From the NCBI GenBank assembly GCA_002255955.1, contig NKIM01000001.1, positions 62,001 through 126,000 on the forward strand: a DNA stretch of 64,000 bases. The letters run 5' to 3'. This stretch comes from Burkholderiales bacterium PBB2. Its GTDB lineage: Bacteria > Pseudomonadota > Gammaproteobacteria > Burkholderiales > Burkholderiaceae_C. A model generated the notes under the pieces. It saw only the letters and a program-made list of their open reading frames with translations. It was not told the origin of the DNA and made no database searches. Below, piece after piece: positions 31,438 to 39,915 of this stretch. The position numbers and the translations under genes were made by a program. The first letter of the stretch is position 1; every line of letters starts with the position of its first letter.

Positions 31438-31464
31438 ACGGGGCCTTGCGGCCCCGTTCTTCAT
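31438..31464. terminator. Bidirectional intrinsic terminator
   Basis: ACGGGGCC-TTGC-GGCCCCGT followed by TCTTCATTCT on the plus strand and by TTCTTTG on the minus strand. It sits between the convergent hybrid kinase and carbonic anhydrase genes. Confidence 0.85.
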
Positions 31465-31490
31465 TCTCGAAAGCTGCACACAGTCTCTCG

Positions 31491-32462
31491 TCAGTTGCTT
31501 TCCTTGATCAGGCGCCCTGAACCGGCCTGGATGGGCCGGGCATTCATCGGGTAGAGGCGCGAGAAGATGGCGATCTGGTTGGGCGAGACCTGCACCGGCG
31601 TGCGCATCACCATCCAGAGCACGCCCTCCGAACACGGCGGCGTGGTCAGCGAGCCCATATAGGTGTAGTAAGCGCGGTTCTCGGGCAGCAGCTGGTTCAA
31701 GTCCAGCAAGCCCGGCGCGGGCAAGGCCTCGCCTTTTTCCAGCGGCAGGTTGTTCCAGATGGTTTGCACCAAGGCCTGGTCCTGACCGCGCTCCAGCAGC
31801 ACGGCCACCACGGCCAGCCGGCCTTCCGCATCTTTGTGCACCAGATGGGCCACCATGTCGTACTGGCGGCCGTTGATGCGCTCTTCGCTGGGGCGGTGGA
31901 AGTGGAACTGCAGCAGCTCGAAGCGCCGGCCCATGACCTGCAGCGTATTGCCCGGCGCCACATTGACCTGGATGGTGTGGCCGTTGTCCAGCACGGCAAA
32001 GCTGCTGGGGCGGTACTCGAACTGGATCTTCTCCAGATCGACGCGAATGCCCTCGCGGATGTCGATCGGGCTCTGGCGCGTGCCCACCGCGCATTGGCGG
32101 AACTCGGGGCTCAACTCGGCCCATTTGTCGGGAGAGCCCTCGCCGGCATAACCCCAGTGCACATGGCCCCCTGCGGCGCCGTGCTTGGCCTCATGCCCGG
32201 CCTCGGCCTTGCTGGCCTTGCCACCCTTGGCCTTGGTGCTCTTGCCGCCGTCCTCGCCGCCGCCCTTGCTGGTGACTTTCATGCCTTTGGGCGACTCGGA
32301 TTTGTCGCTCAATCGCTCCGCCAGACGCTGGCGCAACACATCGAGCGACTCGTCGGCCGCCCGGGCCGGCGCCAGCGACATCAGGCTCAACAGGGACAGA
32401 CTGAGGATGAGAGGGCGAAGCCGTGGCCGCCGGGTGATGAGTTCAGACTTGGATTCAGACAT
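31491..32462 (-). CDS. Periplasmic alpha-carbonic anhydrase
   Basis: 323 residues from the ATG at 32462, with GGGAG six bases upstream. A signal peptide (LILSLSLLSLMSLAPARA) is followed by a Lys/Gly/Ala-rich linker (about residues 60-100) and then the alpha-CA fold opening with HWGYAGEGSPDKW and RQSPIDI. The zinc ligands are His187 and His189 (QFHFHRPSEE) and His206 (AHLVHK), and LTTPPCSEGV carries the gatekeeper threonine. The enzyme interconverts CO2 and bicarbonate in the periplasm. The second-shell glutamate equivalent to Glu117 of human CA II appears to be valine here. It is convergent with the hybrid kinase gene. Confidence 0.95.
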   Translation of the reverse strand: MSESKSELITRRPRLRPLILSLSLLSLMSLAPARAADESLDVLRQRLAERLSDKSESPKGMKVTSKGGGEDGGKSTKAKGGKASKAEAGHEAKHGAAGGHVHWGYAGEGSPDKWAELSPEFRQCAVGTRQSPIDIREGIRVDLEKIQFEYRPSSFAVLDNGHTIQVNVAPGNTLQVMGRRFELLQFHFHRPSEERINGRQYDMVAHLVHKDAEGRLAVVAVLLERGQDQALVQTIWNNLPLEKGEALPAPGLLDLNQLLPENRAYYTYMGSLTTPPCSEGVLWMVMRTPVQVSPNQIAIFSRLYPMNARPIQAGSGRLIKESN

Positions 32463-32552
32463 GCGCAACTCCCGGCCCGAGAACCGGGCCTGCTCGTCAT
32501 GTCTTCGGACAAAACCGCGCCGGCTTGAGATCCGGCAGACGCTGCACCTGGC

Positions 32553-33761
32553 TCAGGACGGCACGTCGCCCTTGATCCACAGCCAGGACAGCAGGCCGAT
32601 GCTCATCAGCCCCATCGAGGCCAGGGCCAGCGCGAGCGTGGAGTGCATGACCAGGGGCACGACCACGCCAGCCACCAGGCCGTTGGCCGCACTGCCGATG
32701 CAGGCCTGCAGCGAGGACGCCATGCCGCGCCGCTCGGGCACGACATCCAGCACCATCAGCGTCACCACCGGCACCATCAGCGCCCAGCCGAAGGAGAAGG
32801 TCGAGATCACCGGCAGGGCCCAGAAGGGGCTGGGAGGCAGCAGCAAGTTGAGCGTCACATTGAGCAGCGACACCAGCACCATGATGGTGAAGCCGATGCG
32901 GATCTGGCGCTTGGGCTGGATGCGCCCGGCCAGGCGGCCGCTCAGCGCCGCGCCGCCCATGATGCCGCCGATGGAAAAACAGAAAAACCAGAAGAACTGC
33001 GTCGGCGCCAGCTGCAGATGCTCGCCCACGAACACCGGCGCCGCCAGCACGTAAAGAAACATGCCGTTGAACGGGATGCCGCTGGCCAGGGCCAGCAGCA
33101 CGAAGCGGCGGTTGATGACCAGCTGCCGGTAGCCACGCATCAGCTCGCCGACATGGAAACGATGGCGGTCTTTCTCATGCAGGGTTTCGGGCAGCAGGCG
33201 CCAGTTGGCCACCAACAAGGCCACGCCCACCAGCACCAGGAACCAGAAGATGGAATGCCAGTCGGCATGCACGAACAGAAAGCCGCCCACCATGGGCGCA
33301 ATCGCCGGCGCCACGCCGAAGAAGATGGTCACCTGCGACATCACCCGCTGCGCCTCGGACGGCGGGAACATATCGCGGATGATGGCGCGCGACACCACGA
33401 TGCCGGCCCCTGCCGACATGCCCTGGACCGTGCGCCAGAACACCAGCTGGCCGATGCTGCCAGCCAAGGCGCAACCGACCGAGGCCAGCGTGAACACCGC
33501 CATGCCCACCAGCACCACCGGCCGCCGGCCGAAGCTGTCGGACAAGGCGCCGTGGAACAGATTCATCACCGCAAAACCCAGCAGGTAGCTGGACAGGGTC
33601 TGCTGCATCTCCACCGGCGTGGCCTGCAAGGCTGCGGCAATGCCCGCAAAGGCCGGCAGATAGGTATCAATGGAGAACGGGCCCACCATGCCCAAGCCGG
33701 CCAACAAGACGGCCAAGGCCCAACGGGGTGCGCGCCACAAACGGCTGGCTTCGGGATTCAT
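32553..33761 (-). CDS. Bcr/CflA-family multidrug MFS transporter
   Basis: 402 residues with about twelve hydrophobic helices. The loop between helices 2 and 3 has the MFS motif GALSDSFGRRPVVLVG, and LPAFAGIAAALQATPVEMQQTLSSY is typical of Bcr/CflA drug:proton antiporters (quoted here only to locate it at residues 31-55). These efflux drugs such as bicyclomycin or sulfonamides, and in some bacteria cysteine or other metabolites; the substrate here is unknown. It is divergent from the Gfo/Idh/MocA gene across 128 bases. Confidence 0.88.
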   Translation of the reverse strand: MNPEASRLWRAPRWALAVLLAGLGMVGPFSIDTYLPAFAGIAAALQATPVEMQQTLSSYLLGFAVMNLFHGALSDSFGRRPVVLVGMAVFTLASVGCALAGSIGQLVFWRTVQGMSAGAGIVVSRAIIRDMFPPSEAQRVMSQVTIFFGVAPAIAPMVGGFLFVHADWHSIFWFLVLVGVALLVANWRLLPETLHEKDRHRFHVGELMRGYRQLVINRRFVLLALASGIPFNGMFLYVLAAPVFVGEHLQLAPTQFFWFFCFSIGGIMGGAALSGRLAGRIQPKRQIRIGFTIMVLVSLLNVTLNLLLPPSPFWALPVISTFSFGWALMVPVVTLMVLDVVPERRGMASSLQACIGSAANGLVAGVVVPLVMHSTLALALASMGLMSIGLLSWLWIKGDVPS

Positions 33762-33889
33762 GGAAGGGGCTGCGGGCTCAGACGAGGTTCACACGCGCGG
33801 CGACGATGCCTGGTGAAACGGCGCGCCGCCAGTGTAGCGGCCGCCCCTACACTGCGCGCCTCCAAGGCTTTGCACAGCGAACACACACC

Positions 33890-34888
33890 ATGAGCACGGA
33901 CGGCACCAAGGCAGACTTTTTGAATCTGGGCGTGATCGGCCTGGGCGTGATGGGCCAACGCATGCTGGAGCGGCTGCAAGGCCACGCCCGCCTGCGCGCC
34001 AGCTGGGTCTGGGACGCCAACCCGGCGGCCCTGGCCCAGACCCTGGCACGCTACCCCCATCTGCGCGTTGCCGACAGCGCCGAGGCCTTGATCCTGAGCC
34101 AGGGCTTGCACAGCCTCTACATCGCCACGCCGCCGGCGGCCCATCTGCGCTTGAGCGAACTGGGTTTCGACGCCGGCCTGGCCGTGTTCTGCGAGAAGCC
34201 GCTGACGGTGGATTTCCCCGGCGCGCGCCGCTGCATCGCCCGCATCGCGGCCGAGGGCCAGCGCGCAGCGGTCAACTTCGCCCTTGCCTCTTCGCCAGGC
34301 CTGGCCTTGCTGCAACAGCGCTTCGGTGCTGAGGCCAGCGCGCCCAGCCTGGGCCGCTTGCAGCACATCGAACTGGAACTGGCTTTTGCCACCTGGCCGC
34401 GCCCCTGGCAGGCCGCCGCGGGCGCCTGGTTGGCCGAGCGCGAGGAAGGCGGCTTCAGCCGTGAGGTGCTGTCGCACTTCATCTTCGCCGCCCAGCGCGT
34501 GCTGGGCCCGGCCCGGCTGCTGCGTAGCGAAGTGCTTTTCCCCTCTGAGGGCCGAGGCGCCGAAACCCAGCTGACCGCTGAACTCGAGATCGGCGCTGTG
34601 CCCCTGCGCATCCACGGCCGTGTCGGCGGCGAACAAGCCGACCTCAATCGCATGGTCTGGCATGGAGAGCACGGCACGCTGGAACTGGGCGAATGGTTCA
34701 CCCGCATTAAGGACACCAGCACCTCCGCCGAGGCTTTGGCCCCGGAGTTGCAACGCGAACGCAGCCGCCTCGACCAGCTCGATCAATGGGCGGCCCTGAT
34801 CGACGGCCACCCCCACGGCCTGCCCGGCTTCGCCGAAAGCCTGGCTGTCCAGGAGACCATTGAATCCATGCTTCAAGCAGCGGCCTGA
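33890..34888 (+). CDS. Gfo/Idh/MocA-family oxidoreductase
   Basis: 332 residues from the ATG at 33890; no clear ribosome site is visible, and the open frame extends further upstream over the MFS promoter region. The Rossmann start LGVIGLGVMGQRMLERLQ and the segment YIATPPAAHLRL followed by FCEKPLTVDF show the NAD(P)-binding domain, with the EKP lysine of this family. The remainder is the substrate-binding alpha/beta domain. The family oxidises or reduces sugars, inositols and related compounds. The neighbours give no hint of the substrate. Confidence 0.85.
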   Translation: MSTDGTKADFLNLGVIGLGVMGQRMLERLQGHARLRASWVWDANPAALAQTLARYPHLRVADSAEALILSQGLHSLYIATPPAAHLRLSELGFDAGLAVFCEKPLTVDFPGARRCIARIAAEGQRAAVNFALASSPGLALLQQRFGAEASAPSLGRLQHIELELAFATWPRPWQAAAGAWLAEREEGGFSREVLSHFIFAAQRVLGPARLLRSEVLFPSEGRGAETQLTAELEIGAVPLRIHGRVGGEQADLNRMVWHGEHGTLELGEWFTRIKDTSTSAEALAPELQRERSRLDQLDQWAALIDGHPHGLPGFAESLAVQETIESMLQAAA

Positions 34889-35104
34889 GAACTAGGTTCG
34901 ACAGGCAGGTTTCAACACTTTGTGGACCTTGGCTTGGGGTGAGGATCGGGCCGACTGGGAGGTCCGCGCGAAGCGAGGACCGGGGGACATGAGCGGAAGC
35001 ACTCGCCCGGCGCCCCTTGGCACAAGCCTGACCTTCAACGGCTGCAATGTGCCGCCAGCCACCCGACGCTAAAACGTGGTGACATGACGGCGCACAGAGG
35101 GAAT

Positions 35105-35116
35105 GAAAAAGAAAGA
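35105..35116 (-). terminator. T-rich tract after RNase P RNA
   Basis: On the minus strand TCTTTCTTTTTC follows the closing P1 helix of the RNA. That perfect 12-bp stem may itself act with the T tract to end transcription. Confidence 0.5.
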
Positions 35117-35489
35117 GTGAAGCAAGTCGATAGGCCGGATTCTGTGCAAGACCTGACCCTTGCGGGACCGGTCCTGTGACCGCCATTCCTCTTGGCCGGA
35201 CATCGCTGCCCGGCTCGGTGCCACCTACCCGCCCGCTCTGCGAGCCGCATCAATACGGGCCTACTTGGTGTTGCTGCGCGTAGAGATTGCCCGTTTCACC
35301 CGACCCCGGAGGCTGCGCTTCCGGTCCCGCCAGGCTTGCGCCCGGCACGTTTGATCGACTCGTCTCTGTTGCTCTGATCCTCGGCTCACGCCGGACAGCC
35401 GTTAGCTGCTACGCCGCTCTATGCAGTCCGGACCTTCCTCCAGTGCCATGTTTCCATGCTCGCACCAGCGGCGGTCTGACTTGCTTCAC
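35117..35489 (-). ncRNA. rnpB: RNase P RNA, bacterial type A
   Basis: About 373 nucleotides read on the minus strand. The ends form a perfect P1 helix, GTGAAGCAAGTC (35478-35489) with GACTTGCTTCAC (35117-35128). The universally conserved P4/J3-4 region is present as GGAGGAAGGTCCGGAC (near 35426-35441), and the matching 3' strand as ACAGAATCCGGCCTAT. Other family segments include GCTAACGGCTG and GGGTGAAACGGGCAATCTC. This is the catalytic RNA that matures tRNA 5' ends. In P4 the usual AAG-U-CCGG / CCGG-CUU is AGG-U-CCGG / CCGG-CCU, a compensated pair change that keeps the bulged U. No open frame in the region is credible. Confidence 0.95.
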
Positions 35490-35600
35490 AGCGCCATTAT
35501 CCCTGATGGCGCACACGGCATAAGCTCATCACGAAAACAGTGAAGGCCCGACGCCAGCTCAGGCTAGCATTTGCGCTTCCCCCGGAAGGAGCCCCGCGCC

Positions 35601-36518
35601 ATGAAAGTCAACAACATCCTCGCCACCATCGGCAACACGCCCCACATCCGCGTCCAGCGCCTGTTCGGCGCTGAGGCCCAGGTCTGGATCAAGTCCGAAC
35701 GCAGCAACCCGGGCGGCTCCATCAAGGACCGCATCGCCCTGGCCATGGTGGAAGACGCTGAAGCGCGCGGCCTGCTCCAGCCAGGCGGCACGATCATCGA
35801 ACCGACCTCGGGCAACACCGGCGTCGGCCTGGCCATGGTCGCCGCGGTCAAAGGCTACAAACTGATCCTGGTGATGCCCGACAGCATGTCGGTGGAACGC
35901 CGCCGCCTGATGCTGGCCTACGGCGCCAGCTTCGACCTGACCCCGCGCGAAAAAGGCATGAAGGGCGCCATCGCCCGCGCCCAGGAACTGCTGGCCCAGC
36001 ATGAAAACGCCTGGATGCCCCAGCAGTTCGAGAACCCGGCCAATATCGATGTCCATGTGCGGACCACCGCCCAGGAAATCCTGCGCGACTTCCCCGAAGG
36101 CCTGGATGCACTCATCACCGGCGTTGGCACCGGCGGCCACATCAGCGGCTGCGCCCAGGTGCTGAAGGAACACTGGCCGCAGCTCAAGGTCTTTGCCGTC
36201 GAGCCCTCGGCCTCGCCCGTGATCAGCGGCGGCGCCCCGAGCCCGCACCCGATCCAGGGCATTGGCGCCGGCTTCATCCCGGTCAATCTGAAGACCGAAT
36301 TGCTGGACGGCGTGATCCAGGTCGAGGCCGAAGCCGCGCGCGAGTACGCACGCCGCAGTGCTGCGCAGGAAGGCCTGCTGGTCGGTATCTCCAGCGGCGC
36401 CACCCTGGCCGCCATCGCTCAGAAGCTGCCCGAACTGGGCGCTGGCGCCCGCGTGCTGGGCTTCAACTACGACACCGGCGAACGGTATCTCTCGATCGAG
36501 GGCTTCCTGCCGGCTTGA
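35601..36518 (+). CDS. cysK: Cysteine synthase A (O-acetylserine sulfhydrylase)
   Basis: 305 residues from the ATG at 35601, with GGAAGGAG about ten bases upstream. A PLP enzyme that makes cysteine from O-acetylserine and sulfide. The PLP lysine lies in [10 protein letters not shown], the substrate loop is [12 protein letters not shown], and the phosphate cup is [11 protein letters not shown]. The N-terminus ([19 protein letters not shown]) matches the CysK form of Burkholderiales more than CysM, but the two are hard to separate by eye. It stands alone between rnpB and the FHA gene, and a hairpin follows its stop. Confidence 0.9.
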   Translation: MKVNNILATIGNTPHIRVQRLFGAEAQVWIKSERSNPGGSIKDRIALAMVEDAEARGLLQPGGTIIEPTSGNTGVGLAMVAAVKGYKLILVMPDSMSVERRRLMLAYGASFDLTPREKGMKGAIARAQELLAQHENAWMPQQFENPANIDVHVRTTAQEILRDFPEGLDALITGVGTGGHISGCAQVLKEHWPQLKVFAVEPSASPVISGGAPSPHPIQGIGAGFIPVNLKTELLDGVIQVEAEAAREYARRSAAQEGLLVGISSGATLAAIAQKLPELGAGARVLGFNYDTGERYLSIEGFLPA

Positions 36519-36546
36519 TGGTGGGCGCCTGAGTCGCGCAACAAAC

Positions 36547-36590
36547 ACAAGGCCCGGGCTCGCAACACGCGGGCCCGGGCCTTGTCATTG
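36547..36590 (+). terminator. Probable terminator after cysK
   Basis: ACAAGGCCCGGGC pairs perfectly with GCCCGGGCCTTGT around a 13-base loop. Only a weak T run (CATTGG) follows. It lies between the convergent cysK and FHA genes. Confidence 0.55.
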
Positions 36591-36618
36591 GAAGAAGCGA
36601 AATTCCGTGCGCTCAGTC

Positions 36619-37653
36619 CTACTCGCCCTCGCTGCTAGGCGTGTCGTTGTCCTTGCTGGCCTGACGGGCCAGTTGCGCTTCCAGCGGCCGTAGGGCGTCG
36701 ATCAAGGCCTCGGGCGGCTTGGGCTCGACCAGGCGGAAGGACGGCGGCGGCAAGGCGCTCAGGTAGTTGGGGCCGAACCAATGCTGCTGCTCCAGGCGGC
36801 GCGCCACGGTCAGCACCATCACCGTGGCCAGACCGGCCGTGATGGCCAGGGCCAGCCAACGCCGCCCGCGCGGCCACACCAGGATGGCATGCCACCACAG
36901 CAGCGCCGCCACGCCCGCCGGAAAGACCAGCGCATCGACCACCAGCAAGCGCGGCCAGCTCAGGGCATAGGCCAACAGCGGCAGGCCAAAGCTCAGCAGA
37001 TGCAAGCCCGTCACCCCTACCAGCGCCCGGCGCAGATGGGTGGCGAAAGGAAAGCGATGCTGGAACAGCTGCGTCACCAAGGACCACAGCGCCGCCCAGC
37101 CCAGGATCACCGCCAGCGGGCCGAGCACGGCGCCGCTGTAATCGACCCACGGTGAACCCGGATTGAGCGCCGACCATTGGTCAAACCACAGCAGGCCCAA
37201 CCAGAGCGCCAACAGGCCTGGCACCCAGCCGGCCGCCACCTTGGCGGCACGCTGCTGGTGGGCCTGCATGGGCTGTTCGGCGGCCAGGCGCTCCTCGCTG
37301 CTGCGCCAGCGCAGGTGCGTGGCGCCCAGCTGGAAGGCCGCGGCGGGCTGCAGATCGGCCACCTCGCCCTCGCGCAGACGGCGTTCACCCAGCCAGCCGC
37401 CGTTGAGGCTGGGCAGCAGGCGCAGGCGCGGGCCTTGATCGTCCCAGAGCAGTTGGGCATGCTCGGCCGCCACATGGCCGTCTTCCAGCACCACATCGCA
37501 GAGCACCGAGCGGCCGATCAGGGCCGGCCACTGCTGCACCCGCTGGACCGAACGGACTTCGCCGTCGCGGCCCAGCACCTCGATCACCGCGATGCGCTGG
37601 GGCTGTTGCTGTTGCTGCTGCTGTTCTTGTCGTTGTTCTTCTTGGCGGTCCAT
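36619..37653 (-). CDS. FHA-domain integral membrane protein
   Basis: 344 residues. A Glu/Gln-rich start (EEQRQEQQQQQQQPQR) comes from a CAG/CAA repeat. A forkhead-associated domain follows at about residues 20-115: IGRSVLCDVVLEDGHVAAEHAQ holds the phosphothreonine-binding Arg, Ser and His positions (residues 47-68), and NGGWLGERRL is the later loop. After about residue 130 there are five to six membrane helices, then a short charged tail. FHA domains read phosphothreonine, but no Ser/Thr kinase is nearby. The ATG at 37653 lies 70 bases inside the upstream protease gene, in another frame, so the two are probably co-expressed. A later start would leave the FHA domain intact. Function unknown. 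Confidence 0.85.
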   Translation of the reverse strand: MDRQEEQRQEQQQQQQQPQRIAVIEVLGRDGEVRSVQRVQQWPALIGRSVLCDVVLEDGHVAAEHAQLLWDDQGPRLRLLPSLNGGWLGERRLREGEVADLQPAAAFQLGATHLRWRSSEERLAAEQPMQAHQQRAAKVAAGWVPGLLALWLGLLWFDQWSALNPGSPWVDYSGAVLGPLAVILGWAALWSLVTQLFQHRFPFATHLRRALVGVTGLHLLSFGLPLLAYALSWPRLLVVDALVFPAGVAALLWWHAILVWPRGRRWLALAITAGLATVMVLTVARRLEQQHWFGPNYLSALPPPSFRLVEPKPPEALIDALRPLEAQLARQASKDNDTPSSEGE

Positions 37654-39023
37654 GCAAAACCTTCCAGGTAATGGGCGCTCAACTTCAGCGCATTGTCGAA
37701 GCTGACGCCGCGGGCGTCGAAGCGGCCCAGTGCGCCTTCGGTGCTGGCGTCCACCGTGGTGACCAGCACGCTCAGGTCATGCAGACCGCTGAGCTTGCGG
37801 TAGGCACGCAGGCACACCACGGCGCGCAGCGGCAGGCCGGCGCGGTCGACAAACTCTTCCTTGCAAAACGGCGCGGTGCGGTCCTTGTCATCGCGGCCCA
37901 GGCGCTCGTTGCGGAAGCTGCCCGAATACTGCTTGGCAAAGCGGATGGCGCCGAGCTTGGCACCGTCGTAGGCCTCGTGCGACATGTCCAGATAGCCGGT
38001 CTGCATGGCATCGCTGACAAAGACGGCGTGCTCCATGCGGCATTGCGAGCGCTGGAACTCCAGGCCCTTGGTGTCAGCCGGCGTGCCGCGGCCCCAGCAG
38101 CGCATGAACTGTTCCTGCGGCACGGGCAGCTGATAGCGGCTGTGACCGGCCGAAGCCCAGGGTTGGGCAACGAAACGCGTCACCAGCTCGTCTTGGTAAC
38201 GCAGCAGCTGCTCGCGCAGGCGCGGCCAGGCCGGCGCACTCAGGGGCTTGGCCGTGCGGCTGCGCTCGAACAGCTGACGGGCAAACTCACCGGGCACCAG
38301 AAAGCTCATCTGCTGGGCAAAGAACATGGCCGAGACATTGACGCCGACCACACGCCCCTCTTCGTCCACCACCGGGCCGCCGCTCATGCCCGAGTTGATG
38401 CTGCCCGAGTAATAAATCAGCGGATCGAAGCTGCGCTCGACCAGGCCGTTGAAATTGCCCTCGACCACGGCAAAGGCCACATCGTGCGGATTGCCCATCG
38501 AGTAGATGCGGTCGCCCTTGGCCAATGGCCGGTCGGCCGGGCGGAAGCTCAAAGCGCCCCGCCCTTTCAAGGCACCAGCGGGCGCGCGCAACAGGGCCAA
38601 ATCGCGGCGCACATCGAAGTCCAGCAGCTCCAGCTGCCCCTCCTGCCCCTCGGTCGTGGCGTAGCGCAGGCGGTAGCGCTCAGGCTCCAGGGCGAATTGG
38701 CTGATCACGTGATAGTTGGTCAGCACATGGCCGTCTTCGCTGACCAGAAAGCCCGAGCCCACCGAGGCCTGGCTGTCCTGGGTCTTGAGCAAGGTGCGGA
38801 TCTGCAGCAGCTGGGCGCGCGTGCCTTCGTAGACGCGGCGAGCCGTGGCTGACACGGCGGCCGGGGCCGAAGCAGCAGGAGCAGCAGCTGCCGGCGGCGG
38901 CGTCACAGCCGGCGACGGGGCCGCCGAGGCGACACCGAGCAGCCCCCCAAACACGAGGCTGCCCATGAGCCCCACGAGCGGCCGAAGCAGGCGCGCCGAG
39001 GGCTGAAGGAGAAATCGGAACAA
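37584..39023 (-). CDS. Secreted trypsin-like (S1C/DegP-type) serine protease
   Basis: 479 residues from a TTG at 39023, chosen because GGGAGG lies six bases upstream and a good signal peptide follows (MFRFLLQPSARLLRPLVGLM, ending near VASA). The open frame reaches 39227, inside the DUF3025 gene. The catalytic triad is visible: His105 in LTNYHVIS, Asp141 in VRRDLALL and Ser214 in GMSGGPVV. No PDZ domain follows; instead there is a C-terminal region of about 230 residues with several cysteines that I do not recognise. The last residues (KNNDKNSSSNSNSPSASR) come from reading the CAG/CAA repeat in a second frame. It is probably co-transcribed with the FHA membrane protein. Confidence 0.87.
   Translation of the reverse strand: MFRFLLQPSARLLRPLVGLMGSLVFGGLLGVASAAPSPAVTPPPAAAAPAASAPAAVSATARRVYEGTRAQLLQIRTLLKTQDSQASVGSGFLVSEDGHVLTNYHVISQFALEPERYRLRYATTEGQEGQLELLDFDVRRDLALLRAPAGALKGRGALSFRPADRPLAKGDRIYSMGNPHDVAFAVVEGNFNGLVERSFDPLIYYSGSINSGMSGGPVVDEEGRVVGVNVSAMFFAQQMSFLVPGEFARQLFERSRTAKPLSAPAWPRLREQLLRYQDELVTRFVAQPWASAGHSRYQLPVPQEQFMRCWGRGTPADTKGLEFQRSQCRMEHAVFVSDAMQTGYLDMSHEAYDGAKLGAIRFAKQYSGSFRNERLGRDDKDRTAPFCKEEFVDRAGLPLRAVVCLRAYRKLSGLHDLSVLVTTVDASTEGALGRFDARGVSFDNALKLSAHYLEGFAWTAKKNNDKNSSSNSNSPSASR
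37603..37640 (-). repeat. CAG/CAA-type triplet repeat shared by two overlapping genes
   Basis: An imperfect triplet tract that encodes poly-Gln at the N-terminus of the FHA protein and Ser/Asn at the C-terminus of the protease, in different frames. Gain or loss of whole triplets would alter both proteins without breaking either. Confidence 0.8.
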
Positions 39024-39029
39024 GTGGAA

Positions 39030-39035
39030 CCTCCC
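39030..39035 (-). promoter_or_regulatory. Ribosome binding site deciding the TTG start of the protease
   Basis: GGGAGG on the minus strand, six bases before TTG 39023. No ATG or GTG nearby has a comparable site; the next ATG is at 38966, inside the signal peptide. Confidence 0.6.
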
Positions 39036-39057
39036 AAGGTTCAGAGAAGCGGCGATG

Positions 39058-39915
39058 CTAGCCGGTTTGTACCCGCACGCCGGGGCGGAACACCCCGGGG
39101 TCGTCATAGAAATCCGGGTTTTCATTGGCCGGCCACCAGCCGGGCACGCCCAGCACCGGCAGGGGCAGAAAAGGCTTGCACTGCAGAAACTCGGGCGCCA
39201 GCCAGCGGCCACGCGCGTCTTGCGCATCGGCCGCCTCGGGCAGGATCAGCACGTGGGCGCAGATGGGCTTGCGCGGCTGCAGCAGCTTTTCCATCAGGGC
39301 ATGGCCCACCAGTTGCAGCCGCGCCTGGGCCCAGAGCGGGCGCAAGCGGCCGAACAGCGCAGTCCAGTCACGCTCGCGCAGAGCCGCCCGCAGCGGCTCG
39401 GGCCCCTGCAAAAAGGCGGCGTTCTCGTCCAGCAGGGTCAGGGCATCCCGCAGCGGGCCGCGCCGCGCCTGCACGCCGCCGCTCTCGGTCAAGGCTTGCA
39501 GATGGAGGGCGTTGAGCCGGGTCTTGAGCCCGGGCCAGTGCAGCCAGACCAGGCCGTTGAACAAATCATGGGCGTTGTCGCGCGTGGGCACGCAGGCGCT
39601 GCGGTGGATGAAGGCCTCGTAGGACTCGCCCTCGGGCAGCTCATCCTGGGCCACAAAGCGCAGCGGGCCGGCCTCGAGCAAGACCGGGGGCCCCGCGCGC
39701 AACTGGGCATTGAGCGCCTCGGCCACGCAGGCGCCGGCGGCAAGATCGGCCGCCAGCGCCAGCCCGCGCGCGCGGTAAGGCGCCAGCCAGGGCGCGGACC
39801 AATCGATGCCGAAATCCAGCGCCGAACTCAGAGCAGTTTCCAGCCCAGGGTTTCGCCGCCACGCAGGGGCTTGAGTTCGGCCGCGCCGAAAGGCACGGCG
39901 CTGGGCAGGGTCCAC
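39058..39915 (-). CDS. DUF3025-domain protein
   Basis: 285 residues if the GTG at 39915 is used, which overlaps the 3' end of pyrC by 88 bases. Later in-frame starts of ATG, GTG or TTG type are not evident before the conserved region, though a CTG near the pyrC stop is possible. The family signature is clear: [21 protein letters not shown] (residues about 80-100), then [20 protein letters not shown] and [15 protein letters not shown]3025 proteins are widespread in proteobacteria and have no known function. The pyrC overlap suggests coupled translation. The same order continues into the protease and FHA genes. Confidence 0.85.
   Translation of the reverse strand: MDPAQRRAFRRGRTQAPAWRRNPGLETALSSALDFGIDWSAPWLAPYRARGLALAADLAAGACVAEALNAQLRAGPPVLLEAGPLRFVAQDELPEGESYEAFIHRSACVPTRDNAHDLFNGLVWLHWPGLKTRLNALHLQALTESGGVQARRGPLRDALTLLDENAAFLQGPEPLRAALRERDWTALFGRLRPLWAQARLQLVGHALMEKLLQPRKPICAHVLILPEAADAQDARGRWLAPEFLQCKPFLPLPVLGVPGWWPANENPDFYDDPGVFRPGVRVQTG

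Noticed and set aside
34900-35116. Possible small gene after the Gfo/Idh/MocA gene
   Set aside because: The open frames here are short, with no ribosome site or conserved motif. The region is the flank of rnpB.
35160-35523. Several overlapping plus-strand open frames
   Set aside because: They are antisense to RNase P RNA, which explains the sequence fully.
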